A model generated the notes under the pieces. It had not been told where the DNA came from. It ran no database searches and worked only from the letters and a program-made list of their open reading frames with translations. Shown here in pieces: positions 1-10,705 of a stretch of DNA of 64,000 nucleotides (position 1 is its first letter; each line of letters begins with the position of its first letter). The position numbers and the translations under genes were made by a program. Source of the DNA: Notospermus geniculatus (Eukaryota; Nemertea; Pilidiophora; Heteronemertea; Lineidae); the NCBI GenBank assembly GCA_002633025.1, contig NMRB01002041.1:55743-119742 (forward strand), read 5' to 3'.

Positions 1-666
1 TTTGTCACCAAATAGGCCTATAGGGGTTAACAAATCAGTGGCCTGTCACTTGGAACCTAAGCTATTGTGTCCCCTTGGCTGACTTCACCCTGCACAAGTG
101 AAACCATTCACTCTGACATAATGGCATCTAGGCCCTTAAAATTGCTCGGCAATGCCTCATTGATCTCTTCAACTGTTGACCCTTTCCCCCCTGTTCAGGA
201 AGAAGAAAATCAGAGATCCTGGACCTTTCCCATCTGATACCCGGGCCTTGGTTTGCATCTCAATGAAATATTTAGTATCACATAGTAGAATGACACCAGG
301 AGTACCTTCCTCAAGGGTCTTTGAATAAAAACTTCCAATATTAAAGGTTGGAGGCGGATTTGAAGTAAAAGTAATGCACAGAGCTAAAAAAAAGCCTTGA
401 GGAACATCAGAGAGCCTTGAGGAACATACTTTCACTATATCTCTAACTGATCTGAAAATCTCACTTTGATACCTTATGTCGATGCCTTTAAAATTTGACT
501 TTAAAAGTCATGCTGCAAAATGTTCTGGCTAAAAATTTGGATTTCTCTCTCAATGGATTTTGGCTTAGGCCCTTTGTCCAACAGGTTTTACAGGCCTATG
601 TGCATTGCTACTACTAGTGGCAATTTCATTACAAGTGAAATACCTACATGTAAAGATTCCTAAACT

Positions 667-990
667 AAAGTATGATTCACCCTAACTTCAACATGGGCAA
701 AGTGCCAGACCTGTGCAACAGACACCATAAAGTGAACACGATTAAATAAACCACAAACCACAGTATTTACCAGTTGACTGAGCACAACCTTGAAGTGTTT
801 GCTATAGGCTCATGGAAAGTAAACCAAGTGACCCTAACATCATTTGGTAACTGCGACATGGATTTATAATACTAACCACTGACTTGTGCACATTTCTAAG
901 ATTGGCACTTTGCCCATGTTGAAGTTAGGGTGAATCATACATTTCCAAGCTTGGCACTTTGCCCTTGTTGAAGTTAGGGTGAATCATACT
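667..990. repeat. TIR element, CCCTAACTTCAACATGG family
   Basis: The inverted ends ATTCACCCTAACTTCAAC (left) and GTTGAAGTTAGGGTGAAT (right, near 940) enclose about 270 bp, and a second partial right end follows at 945-990. The same family recurs at 9509-9761, 17337-17590 and, truncated, at 45117-45325, so it is a dispersed non-autonomous repeat. No coding capacity is visible. Confidence 0.75.
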
Positions 991-2054
991 TTGCAGACTT
1001 ACAGACACCCTATCACGTAGGTATTGATTGGATAGCACTCAGTGAGAGCTTCCCAATCCTTATGGTAGGTTTCACGTACGATTAAAGCTTTGTTACATGT
1101 TTTCATTTTTGTCAGAATTGAAATTGACAGTGAAGGGAATATCAAGCAACCATCTGAAGTGGGAAAGAGAAAGCATGAGAGACACCCGATGGGTACATAT
1201 GGGTCCAACTAGTACCTCGGTGAAATTTTCCCTTATGGCTCCAATTATTGGTTCAAGAATATATTATACCATCTATACTCAAGCCTGAGAATCGGAACAC
1301 GACGCCTACTAACAAGATCGTAGTCTCTGCAGATGAAATGTATGATATTCATGACTATATATATTATGTATCATTTGCTGGTCATTCAGATGTCTCTAGA
1401 TTGCCGTCATGTTTCTTGTTTAAATAGAGTAGTAGACAGGAGACTGGTTTGAACCCGAGTGGGCAAGTTTGAGTCTTGTAATGCCATCAGCATGCATCCT
1501 TTGCTTCCAGAAATAAAGCAATATTCTTAACAAACGTTTCTTCTCGTCCATTTATGGTGTGCACCTGTGGAGCTTTTGCAGATGACGTTTCATGTCAGAA
1601 AAATCCACCATCTTGACGGTTGTCAAATTATGTCGTCAACCCATGTGCCCGGGCCCATGTGGCACACTTTGTCGTCAGTGTAAGTGGAGTGTGTGCGAAT
1701 TCAATCATGACGTGATCTACACATGGCGTACTTTATCGTGGACGTCAGTCAGCGTGGAGGACCGCCGGTCAAAATTGATGTCACAATGAGCTGCACAAGC
1801 ACTGTACTATAGATAGTTGTCCAGAATTGATCATCCTGGATTGAGGACTAATCCACTAAATGATCCAGGCCAGGATTGATTGAAGAGCTTTCAATTCGTG
1901 ATGAGCCCAATAAAGGGAAACAGAAACATGAGTTTGGCAGGCAAACATTGTCTCTTATGGGTCATGCATGTTACTTCAGTAAGGCCAATGAAATTACACT
2001 TATAGTTTCTCGTCACGGCCCGCATGTGATTTTGGCCCCTCATCAAAAAATTTC
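991..2054. other. intergenic, no gene recognised
   Basis: Only short unconvincing open frames are present and none has recognisable domain content or convincing splice context. I see no gene here. Confidence 0.6.
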
Positions 2055-2440
2055 ATAATCGTTATACGGCCATGTCGATTTAGAGGAATCGGAGGAATCA
2101 GAGGCAAATTCAGTCTGCAGCCCATCAGTCACACACGATCACATGACTATCATGTACTAAATATATAAACGCAGCCACCTGGTTGTGTAAACATCATAAC
2201 AGCTTTAGTGGAACTTGCAATTTGGCCCTTTTCTCCTAGTGCTGGCATTCGGCCCTCAAGTCATTTTATTGTCTTATCACCAACCTCAATGATGATGAGT
2301 GTATTACAACAACTCAATAGCCAAGGAAATGTTATGAATTAACTATTCTGATAATTTTATATTTTATCTTATGCTGATTTTCTGAATTTTCCAGCCCGAT
2401 TCCTCTGATTCCTCTAAATCGACATGGCCTCGTTATACTG
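2055..2440. repeat. foldback element with GAGGAATCAG arms
   Basis: The arm near 2061-2100 (CATGTCGATTTAGAGGAATC) is answered in reverse complement near 2395-2432. The interior of about 300 bp is non-coding. A second TIR element abuts its right end. Confidence 0.65.
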
Positions 2441-2653
2441 GCACCTTGGAGCCACAGGGGCCACAATTGTGCCAATAAAATTCCTCCAAGGTTTTACAGT
2501 GGACTTCACCATCAACTGTTTGGCCGCAGTTGATGGTGGTTGAACCATAAAGTTCATCATGGTTCACTTTTTCCTGGGATTGTGGCAGATAGGCCTAAGT
2601 CAAATTTTTGTCAGTCTTTATTGGCACAATTGTGGCTCCAAGGTGCCAGTATA
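2437..2653. repeat. TIR element, ACTGGCACCTTGGAGCC family
   Basis: The left end ACTGGCACCTTGGAGCCAC (2437 on) is repeated inverted as GTGGCTCCAAGGTGCCAGT ending near 2653. The inner part of each arm adds CACAATTGTGCCAATAAA. It is a short non-coding element. Confidence 0.7.
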
Positions 2654-2989
2654 CCGGTAAAGATTTTGAGCGCGAGTTTTCCAATTCCCCTGGGGCAGTG
2701 CAACAGCACTCACAGGTTCATGAGGTTCGGGTGTCCCGCTTTGTCAACCCCGAATCTGCCGCTGGTATCGGTACCAATTGTGTAACGTCCCAATAAGATA
2801 CCCGACCAGCCGGTACTGGAGGTGATTATATTGGGGTGGTGGTGAAGAATTCATGCTGTATATTTATTTTCCTTATTTGCCCTCCAAGATATCAATCAAA
2901 CTGTATGCATTTGGTTTTGGCTTTCATCGGACCACACCCAAACTTTTTGAAGGCGGCAAACTCTGCAATTTCAAATTTCCCGCAAAAAT

Positions 2990-3123
2990 CATTTATTGGT
3001 GACGTCATCAGAATCGTCATCGGGATGACAGCGCTCTCGCTCCGAACGAAATCGAGAATAGACGAAACCGCTTGTGCTATTCTTCCGATTTATGTGTCGA
3101 CATCACAAAATATAAAGCGTCTG
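2990..3123 (+). promoter_or_regulatory. candidate TBP promoter and 5' UTR exon
   Basis: A perfect CRE palindrome TGACGTCA (3000-3007) lies directly beside an inverted CCAAT box (ATTGG, 2995-2999). About 110 bp downstream is a strong splice donor, CTG|GTAAGTG, with the last exon base at 3123. A good acceptor (tgtattttcag) precedes 3682, so a non-coding first exon here could splice to the exon carrying the TBP start codon. The second TBP copy lacks this block because its contig begins downstream. The assignment is inference; no transcript start can be read directly. Confidence 0.45.
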
Positions 3124-3842
3124 GTAAGTGAAAATGTGGAATTTGTAGGCCTATGGCATGTTGAGCTTGTGTATAATACAAGACTCTTCATATGGCCGCA
3201 GGATTAGAGAAACGACTCATAACCAGGGAGCGGGGCCGGGCCGGCTGCTGACTGAGGGCTCCTGCAGTGCAGTTAGTTGTACGTGCACTGAGCTGTGCAT
3301 GCTGTGTGCATAGGCCTATTCGTCATGTTCGTGCACTGACACTGTCATGCTGTGTGGTCTGTCATGTCTGTTCCCTGGGACCGACTTGAAAATTCACTTG
3401 GCACTACAACCGGCAGCGGCAATAATTTCTTTCAAGGGATGAAGGTGACCGGGAACTACTTTTTATTCCTGAGAAAATGAAAACTTAGTTCAAATTCGGA
3501 AGGACCGGATAATGTCGGACCCCTCGTCAGAGACTGGTTTCCCGACTGTCTAATGTCACCGACCGCTCTGTTCAAATGACCACCGGCACCGGCACTACCA
3601 GCATGTCCAAAAGACAGTTTATGCGGTTGTAAGCCAAAATACAACTAAACTTGTTCTCTCCATCCGGCATTGTATTTTCAGTTGGATTGGAAGAAAGATT
3701 TTGACCTCTGGTCATCCTCGTGGGACCAATCAAGTTTTTGTGGCCGTTGGAAACTTGCGCTTCAGCGAACTGGAGAAATACTTTTATTCTTGACCGAAAT
3801 TCACATTAGACATCTTGGAGAGAGTGATTTGAGGGATCCAAA

Positions 3843-6800
3843 ATGGATAACACTGGTCAGTTCCAGTCATTCCATCCACCCACCCAGCCACAGGTTAGTA
3901 TTCTATCGCGTGTCAAAGGTAATTCCCTTAAAATTAATATTTGAAAATGAAACGTTCATTCTTTTATAGAAAGTTAAGACATTGAATACTATTTTAGGGA
4001 AAAAATATCATTTTGTAAAAAGTGTCACGGTACATGGAGAAGTTTGCATGGGGAACGTTATATTGCCTGGCAAATTTTAACCCGGAAGTTAAAAAAAAGC
4101 TGATAATTGATTTTGCTGGAGCAATAATGTGAAAGACATGAGCAATGATAAGTATTAAGTGTCATCTGATGAGTGCTCTGTAAATAGGCCTACATGTACA
4201 TGTATGTTTTTATTCTAACTCTGTTATATTTCTTGTCATTTATATCAGTTGGTCTTGACTTTTTCTCATTGCTTGCAGTCTGTTGTGCCACATGGATCTG
4301 CTCCAACCACGAGTGGGGGGTACCCTGGTACTACCACAACAACGATGTTACCCGCTTCCAACATGTATCCTCAGACACCGGCCACACCCATGACACCAGC
4401 TACCCCGGCCACAGACACAGCTGGTGGTGTACCTCTTCCACAGTTACAGTAAGTTTCCAGCTTTACCCTATAAATTTTGTAGCCGGCCCGTTTTCACTCA
4501 GTGTCATGCAGGTTTACTTGAAGATGTACATGAAGATGCCTGGGTTTCTGATGCCCAAGTGCAAAAAGAGATTGGGATAGGGTTGCATTGCTGGAATATT
4601 ATGGAGTCTGATGTGTGCTTACTCAGTTACATGTATACCGGTAATATGAATGGAGGGATGCAACTGGCTTCTGCCAAGTCTTAGCCAAATAAGTTAGCAA
4701 AGTCACTGTTAGTTAGTGTTCAGTGAGCCAAATTTTTCATTTGAATGGGTTTTCTGTGTGTGGAAAAATTAGCAAAATGGTTGAAGTTTTAGCCAAACTG
4801 GAGGTGAACTAGTGCCATCCCTGTGACTATGGGGCCGTATGCATAAAACATCTTTACATGTAAGTGTAAAATTTCCCTTCTGTTTGGAACAATAGTTTAA
4901 GGGAAATTTTACACTTAAGGGCCCATATTTTCAAAGCTGTTTTAACGCTAAAATGCATTTTAGTCCAGCACTTGCATGCTTATAGGCATGCAAGTGATGG
5001 ACTAAAATGCATTTTAGCGTTAAAACAGCTTTGAAAATTTGGGCCAAGGTGTTTTGTGCATACGGCCCCAGGTCTGCATATTGCATTGTCAAAGCTTGCT
5101 TTAGTACATGTACCGGTAGCCTACAGTTGTTAGTCTTCAGATGAATAATACTTCTTTGATATCATTTCAGAAACATAGTGTGTACTGTGAACCTCGGTTG
5201 TAAATTAGATCTCAAACGGATAGCCCTCCATGCCAGAAATGCCGAATACAATCCAAAGCGATTTGCGGCCGTCATAATGAGAATTCGGGACCCCAGAACA
5301 ACAGCCTTGATATTCAGTTCAGGAAAAATGGTGTGCACTGGGGCAAAAAGGTATTGTTCAGTTCATGGGTGTCATTTAAGTGTCAACTTAAGCCATAGCC
5401 TACTTCAAGTAGTTCACCTTATGTTATGTAAGAAATTACCTTCTGTTTGCTGAGTAATGCTCAAGTGATGTAGGGGAGTATTATTTTCTTGATAAAATGA
5501 CTTCAGACGCAATCATCTGTTGCATCAGTTGGTACTGGGCTTTAGATTGTGCATAAAAGAAAAATTGGCAATTTTTTGTTATCGAATCTGAAAATGATTT
5601 GTTTTTCGTCTCTTACAGCGAAGAATCTGCAAAATTAGCTGCCAGGAAGTATGCAAGAATTGTACAGAAGCTTGGTTTTCCTGTGAGTGTTCCTGCTACT
5701 CCAGTGATACAACACTACTACAAACTGATGTCCAACATAGAGCACAAAAAACGACACACAAAATGATAGTGAACATAAAGTTGCCTCCGAATTTTGCAAA
5801 CTGGGGTCTCTCTGTGGATGACCACAAATTTTCGACCCCAACCAGGATCTTCCTGCGGAAGACCCCGATTGGGGTCGGAAACTTGTGAAATTTGGGGTCT
5901 TCCGGTTGGGGTCGAAAATTTGCGAAATTCGGAGACAACTTTATGTTTACTACAAACTGATGAATACTATTACTACAATACTTTTACAAATTGACATGGA
6001 CTAAATTGAGTATAATCTCAGTTGAGTGTAATTTCATTGCAAACAAATCAACCATCATATCAGGAGTGAATTTTAGTGTGATTTATAACCCCGTTTCCTT
6101 GAACTGTAGGAAACTTTGTTGAGAGACTAATAACACACCATTGTACAGAAGTTTGCCATTGTCCTGGTTACATTGCTCCAATGTTGGGTTATTTTCCACT
6201 TTGGACTGGAGACAACTTTGTTGTCTCCTAGTTGAGATATTTTAATACCAAGCAAAATGTGTTTATTTTGAAATACATGTAATTATGTCATCTCTTGCAG
6301 GCAAAATTCTTAGATTTCAAAATACAGAATATGGTGGGAAGCTGTGATGTGAAATTTGCTATCCGACTGGAAGGTCTCGTCTTAACACATGGGCAGTTCT
6401 CAAGGTAAGTTATTATTCTGGCTCTTGTGCATTTTGAGTGAGTCTTCATCGGGTTGTGTGCATCTCTTATTCTGTGTTAATGTGGAAATTTTGATATTAA
6501 CCCTTAGAGTGCCGCCGGCGTACATGTACGTCCCAGAAATTCTGTATCCACAGGCCGCCGGCGTTTGGGAACGTCTTAGTCTCGCGCAGCCATCATCATT
6601 GCACCACCGCCATCTATCGATGTTTACTTAAACTAAATATCCTAGAAATTTTTCCTGGTAAACTGGCGACATCAAAGCTGGATGCAACAGCAATTTTGGT
6701 TGGATAATTGGCCAGGAAGGTGTGTGTTTGAGCGAATGGGAAGTTGGGAAACAAATCGCCCTCATCAAGACATTTAAAAATGGCGTCATGCATCAGAAAT

Positions 6801-7875
6801 AGTTATTCACTGTGTGGATGACATGCACAGTGATTCTGATTTCAATATTGTTCAAAGTGAATCTGACGGTGAGAATGAAGGTGGCCCTATTGAGGATGAT
6901 GTGTGATGCCAATTGAAAATCTGCTGAAAATGTTTGAATTTTCTAAAAAATGGCCAGCCAGGGGGTGCAGAAAGACCAAAACGAACCCGGCATTCTAAGG
7001 GTTAAAGCATGATTGCTGACTTGCATCAAGCAGAAACTTCATCAACAAAAGAGTGACTGAGTCTACATGTAGTATACCCTCAAAATAGAAAAAAGGGTCA
7101 TTTTCTTTAAATTCATGAAGTTGTATCCAATATACATGTAATATAAAAAATTTCTGATGAAAACCCTGCTATGGCATGTTAGAATGCACGTCACAATAAT
7201 TTCTTTTCTTTTCAGCTACGAACCAGAGTTATTCCCAGGACTTATCTACCGAATGGTCAAACCAAGAATTGTTTTACTTATATTTGTCTCCGGAAAGGTT
7301 GTGTTAACTGGTAAGTGTAGCAATATTTCATTTCTCCTCGACTGCTATTCATTTACTTTATTCCCTATGTTTGTCATTCAGAGTGGACAGTGAATTTTCC
7401 TGATGTTTCAGATTTTTCAGATGTTTCTGCTTATCTTTGAAAAGTACATGTAGTTAATTAGTTTATCTTGATAGTTGATAATGTTTGTGTATGACACCAC
7501 ATTTGTGCCCCTCCACCACAAAACCAGTCAGAAGTCGCTCAGAGGATGGCAAGTTGGACTGAATTATCTGTCAATTTCAGTATCGTCTGTCTGCTGTGAA
7601 GTCAGAGTGATTCTATTTCTTTCTTTCTTTATCTCCTGGTGTCATCTCAGTATGTTGAGGCTCATTTTGTGTGCGACTTCCGACTGGTTTTGTGGTGGAG
7701 GGTCACATTGGTAGATGCAAGATTGGTGCTGGGTATATAGTTAAGTCGATGTCATGGTAATTTATCAAAATCATGATAGATATAATTCGTTTTTTCAGGA
7801 GCAAAAGTACGGTCAGAGATCTACGAAGCATTTAACAACATCCATCCAATTTTGAAAGGATTCCGAAAACAGTGA
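3843..7875 (+). CDS. TBP: TATA-box-binding protein, copy A
   Basis: TBP is the core general transcription factor of Pol I, II and III complexes and bends TATA-box DNA in the nucleus. Seven coding exons join in frame to 246 aa: 3843-3893, 4279-4448, 5171-5350, 5619-5682, 6301-6404, 7216-7310 and 7799-7875, all GT-AG. Residues 1-73 form a short N-terminal region ending in a PMTPATPAT-type Pro/Thr repeat. It has no polyglutamine tract, unlike vertebrate TBP. From about residue 74 the saddle domain is almost canonical, with both direct repeats ([20 protein letters not shown] in the first, [13 protein letters not shown] in the second) and the C-terminus LKGFRKQ. One unusual residue is Cys in NIVCTVNLG, where vertebrate TBP has Ser. 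The start is the first Met of a 17-codon exon that follows an in-frame upstream splice acceptor. I counted eight coding differences from copy B, all synonymous. Confidence 0.96.
4831..5069. repeat. nested hairpin MITEs in TBP intron 2
   Basis: The outer element has ends GGGGCCGTATGCATAAAAC and its reverse complement. Inside its right arm sits a second hairpin (4919-5047) with near-perfect arms (AAAGCTGTTTTAACGCTAAA). Copy B at 13129-13238 has the outer element but not the inner one, so the inner insertion is haplotype-specific. Confidence 0.85.
5778..5945. repeat. foldback element built of TTGGGGTC words
   Basis: The arms AAAGTTG..TCCGAATTT and AAATTCGGAGACAACTTT enclose a run of degenerate GACCCCAA / TTGGGGTC words. 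The same element sits at 14115-14281 in copy B with a different number of internal words, so it predates the split of the two haplotypes and varies internally. Confidence 0.7.
6501..7001. mobile_element. piggyBac-like non-autonomous element, haplotype-specific
   Basis: This is a 501-bp insertion in TBP intron 5 of copy A. It is flanked by TTAA on both sides (6497-6500 and 7002-7005), with inverted ends CCCTTAGAGTGCC and GGCATTCTAAGGG. TTAA target duplication and CCC...GGG ends are hallmarks of the piggyBac superfamily. An internal stretch near 6810-6905 reads as a very acidic peptide rich in Asp, Ser and Glu, like the N-terminus of piggyBac transposases, followed by a stop. Copy B carries the empty site near 14839. 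Confidence 0.85.
7505..7705. repeat. TIR MITE of the GTGACCC..CCAGTC family
   Basis: The ends CCACAAAACCAGTC.GAAGTC and GACTTCCGACTGGTTTTGTG are inverted. Relatives occur at 15586-15760, 20059-20243, 22085-22283 and 47408-47614. Copy B carries a clearly different member of the family at the same intron 6 position. Confidence 0.8.
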
Positions 7876-9287
7876 TGTCACAGATATTAGTATTTACTTA
7901 TTCTTGAGGCATTTTGCACAGAGAATGTGCTCCCTTGGGTTTGTGCCTGGTTCTGTGAGCCATCGATTAAGTAAACAAACTTCCTGTGGACAGTTCAACT
8001 GTGAGTAAAAATTGTGGAAATGGCATACTTTGCTTGCTTGACACAATGATAAGGTAAAAGCACGCAGCTCTGTTCAGGATGTGTATAGGGCTATGTTTTC
8101 TTGGCACTAGTCTCTAAAGGCTATGATTACACCGAGCTACATGGTATATGAACATGCTGGTAAACAAAGCTTCACAAAGGGTTCATAACCCTGAAGTCAG
8201 TGGTAACCCACATGTCCATAAACATGTACAGTACGGCTCATATGTAATCGGAGCCTAATGGAACGACTCAAAAGCATTTAGAATTGACCATTTCCTGGGG
8301 TCCAAGGTAATGGGTCTTCATGATTTATTCAGAACACATTGTTAATATACATTTAGTTTGTTTTTTTCTCTGACTTGAAAACACAAATTGAATTCAGTTC
8401 GTGACGTTTGCTTTTCAATAAGTCTTTGGAATTTACTTAAGTTCCTACTTTTGATTTGGAGGTCATAATTTGCCTCTGGCAAAACAGTGGCGGCGTTGCG
8501 TTTGAAGTAAGATCGTTGGCCAATGAAGTATTGTGTGGCGGTATAATTCTACTTTCAACTGTGCTGTATTTATTTTTTACTTAAACTTTTGCAAGTGTGA
8601 ACAAATAAGGAGTGTCAATATCTTGTATCCACTTTGCGTGATGTTGGAAATGTAATATGACACTGGCTTTTATATTTGCCATACCACATTGTTCCTCATC
8701 AGACATGCTGTGCATGTATCATATCAAATCTGACTTTAATACAAAACCGAATAGACTGGGGTTTAGGCCAAAAAAAAATTGTCTGTTTCTTGTCCAGCAA
8801 CTCAGCGAAAATTGATGCGGGCATGCGAATTTTTTTTTATTTTCAAATAATTTTTTTCCCGTTTTCTTAATGGATGGGGGGAAATACCACCAGCAAACTA
8901 TCTCTCTACATGTTTAGAGCACAGATATTATGAAAAATAAAGATGATTTCAAGTGATGAAACATTTCTGTGCATTTTATAGAAGGTGCTGCGTAACCAAA
9001 GTGGGAAAATTTGAAATTGGTGAAAAAAAATTTTTCGATGCGGAGGGTCTGGGAATGACGCGGGCGCGGACAAGAAACAAATACTTTATTTTTTTTGGCC
9101 TTAAGTGTAAAGTCCGATGACACCTCTATCGTTGTTGATATCAGATATAAACCGAAAACTTTAATTTTTAACTTTTTCCTGTTAATCAGGTTATTACATA
9201 AGTTGTTTCATACAAAATTTGGACATTGTGAAAATGCATATTCGTGAATCATGAGAACTGGGATATTATCATGATATTACATTCCTG
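7876..9287 (+). other. TBP copy A 3' UTR and downstream flank
   Basis: This follows the TBP stop codon and is matched by 15930-17220 in copy B with small indels. A candidate AATAAA is near 8936, inside a segment deleted from copy B, so the functional poly(A) site is uncertain. No other gene is seen. Confidence 0.55.
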
Positions 9288-9396
9288 GGCCCATATTCAT
9301 AAAACTACTTAAGTCTAAGTGTGACACTTATCGTTTGTTCAGCACAAAAGATAAGTATCACACTTTGACTTAAGTATGTTTATGAATATGGACCCA
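9288..9396. repeat. haplotype-specific hairpin MITE (GGCCCATATTCATAAAA ends)
   Basis: This 109-bp palindrome has ends GGCCCATATTCATAAA and its inverse, and arms containing ACTTAAGTC..GTGTGACACTTA. It is absent from copy B, where the uninterrupted site reads CATTCCTGAAGATATG near 17233. A close relative sits at about 37130-37226. Confidence 0.85.
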
Positions 9397-9508
9397 GAAG
9401 ATATGACTGAGTAATATTGCCGAGAGGGCATTGGGGATTTTTCGCCATACAAACCGAGAGACTCTGGACTTACATGTACTTATTTTATTATTCTGTTGTT
9501 AAATAAAG

Positions 9509-9761
9509 TATAATTCACCCTAACTTCAACATGGCAAAGTGCCAGGCCTGTGCAACAGACACCACAAAGTCAACACGATTAAACCACAAAAAAGTCAAAA
9601 CACAATATTTACCAGTTGAATGAGCACAACCTTGGAGTGTTTGCAATAGGCTTTTCTCGTGACCCTACGATCATTAGGTTACTTTGGCATGGATTATTTA
9701 CCACTGACTTGTGCACATTTCCAAGCTTGGCACTTTGCCCATGTTGAAGTTAGGGTGAATT
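9509..9761. repeat. TIR element, CCCTAACTTCAACATGG family
   Basis: Same family as 667-990. Copy A ends inside the right terminal repeat at the single N (9762). The copy B equivalent is 17337-17590. Confidence 0.75.
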
Positions 9762-10705
9762 NTGACTTCCGGTTATTTTCGCAACTTGTCTATTGTACAA
9801 TGCGGCTTATTCCGTCAATCGATGACCTTTTTTTGGGCACTGACAGGGGATTCTACACTCGTTCCATTTCTTTCAAGGGATAAGGCGACCGGGAACTACT
9901 TTTTATTGCTGAGAAAATGAAAACTTCGTAATTCGTTCAAATTCGGAAGGACCGGATAATGTGTCGGACCCCTCGTCGGAGACTGGTTTCCCTACTGTCT
10001 GTAATGTCACCGATCGCTTTGTTCAAATGACCACCGGCACCGGCACTACCGGCATGTCCAAAAGAGGACATCGTCCCTTTCCGATATTCTTCTGGAAATC
10101 TCCGGTCTTAATTCCTTTCGAAAATTGTCGGAGAATGATCAGAGTTTCCCAACTGTTGCCACCGCTGTTCAAAGGGTCATACTAATTACCGTCCTCCACC
10201 GTCCACCACCCCTTTTGTAGGCCTACTGTTATTGTACCGTCGTCCACCTCAATATTTCTTTAACACCGTTTTCTTTATCTTTCTCTAAAAAAATAATGTA
10301 AACCGCATCAGAATCGCTGAGAATATTCGTTTTTTTTGTCATCGTCCGCCACCATGATTCTTCAGTCAGCGATTGGGATAAGCAAATTCCGTTTCCTTCC
10401 CTTCTCTATTAAAATATACATTATGTCATGTGTAATCAGAAGAAAACCTTCAGCACACTGTGCTGTGCGCTGGTGAACATTCAGATACATGCTGTTGTAA
10501 GCCAAAATACAACTAAACTTGTTCTCGCCATTGTATTTTCAGTTGGATTGGAAGAAAGATTTTGACGTCTGGTCATCCTCTTGGGACCAATCAAGTTTTG
10601 GTGGCAATTGGAAACTTTTGCTCTTCAGCGAACTGGAGAAATACTTCTGTTCTTGGCCGAAGTTCACATTAGACATCTTGGAGAGAGTGATTTGAGTGAT
10701 CCAAA

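Noticed and set aside
2836-3207. 123-codon + strand frame upstream of TBP
   Set aside because: It overlaps the CRE/CCAAT promoter-like region and a splice donor, and has no domain content. Better explained as promoter plus non-coding exon.
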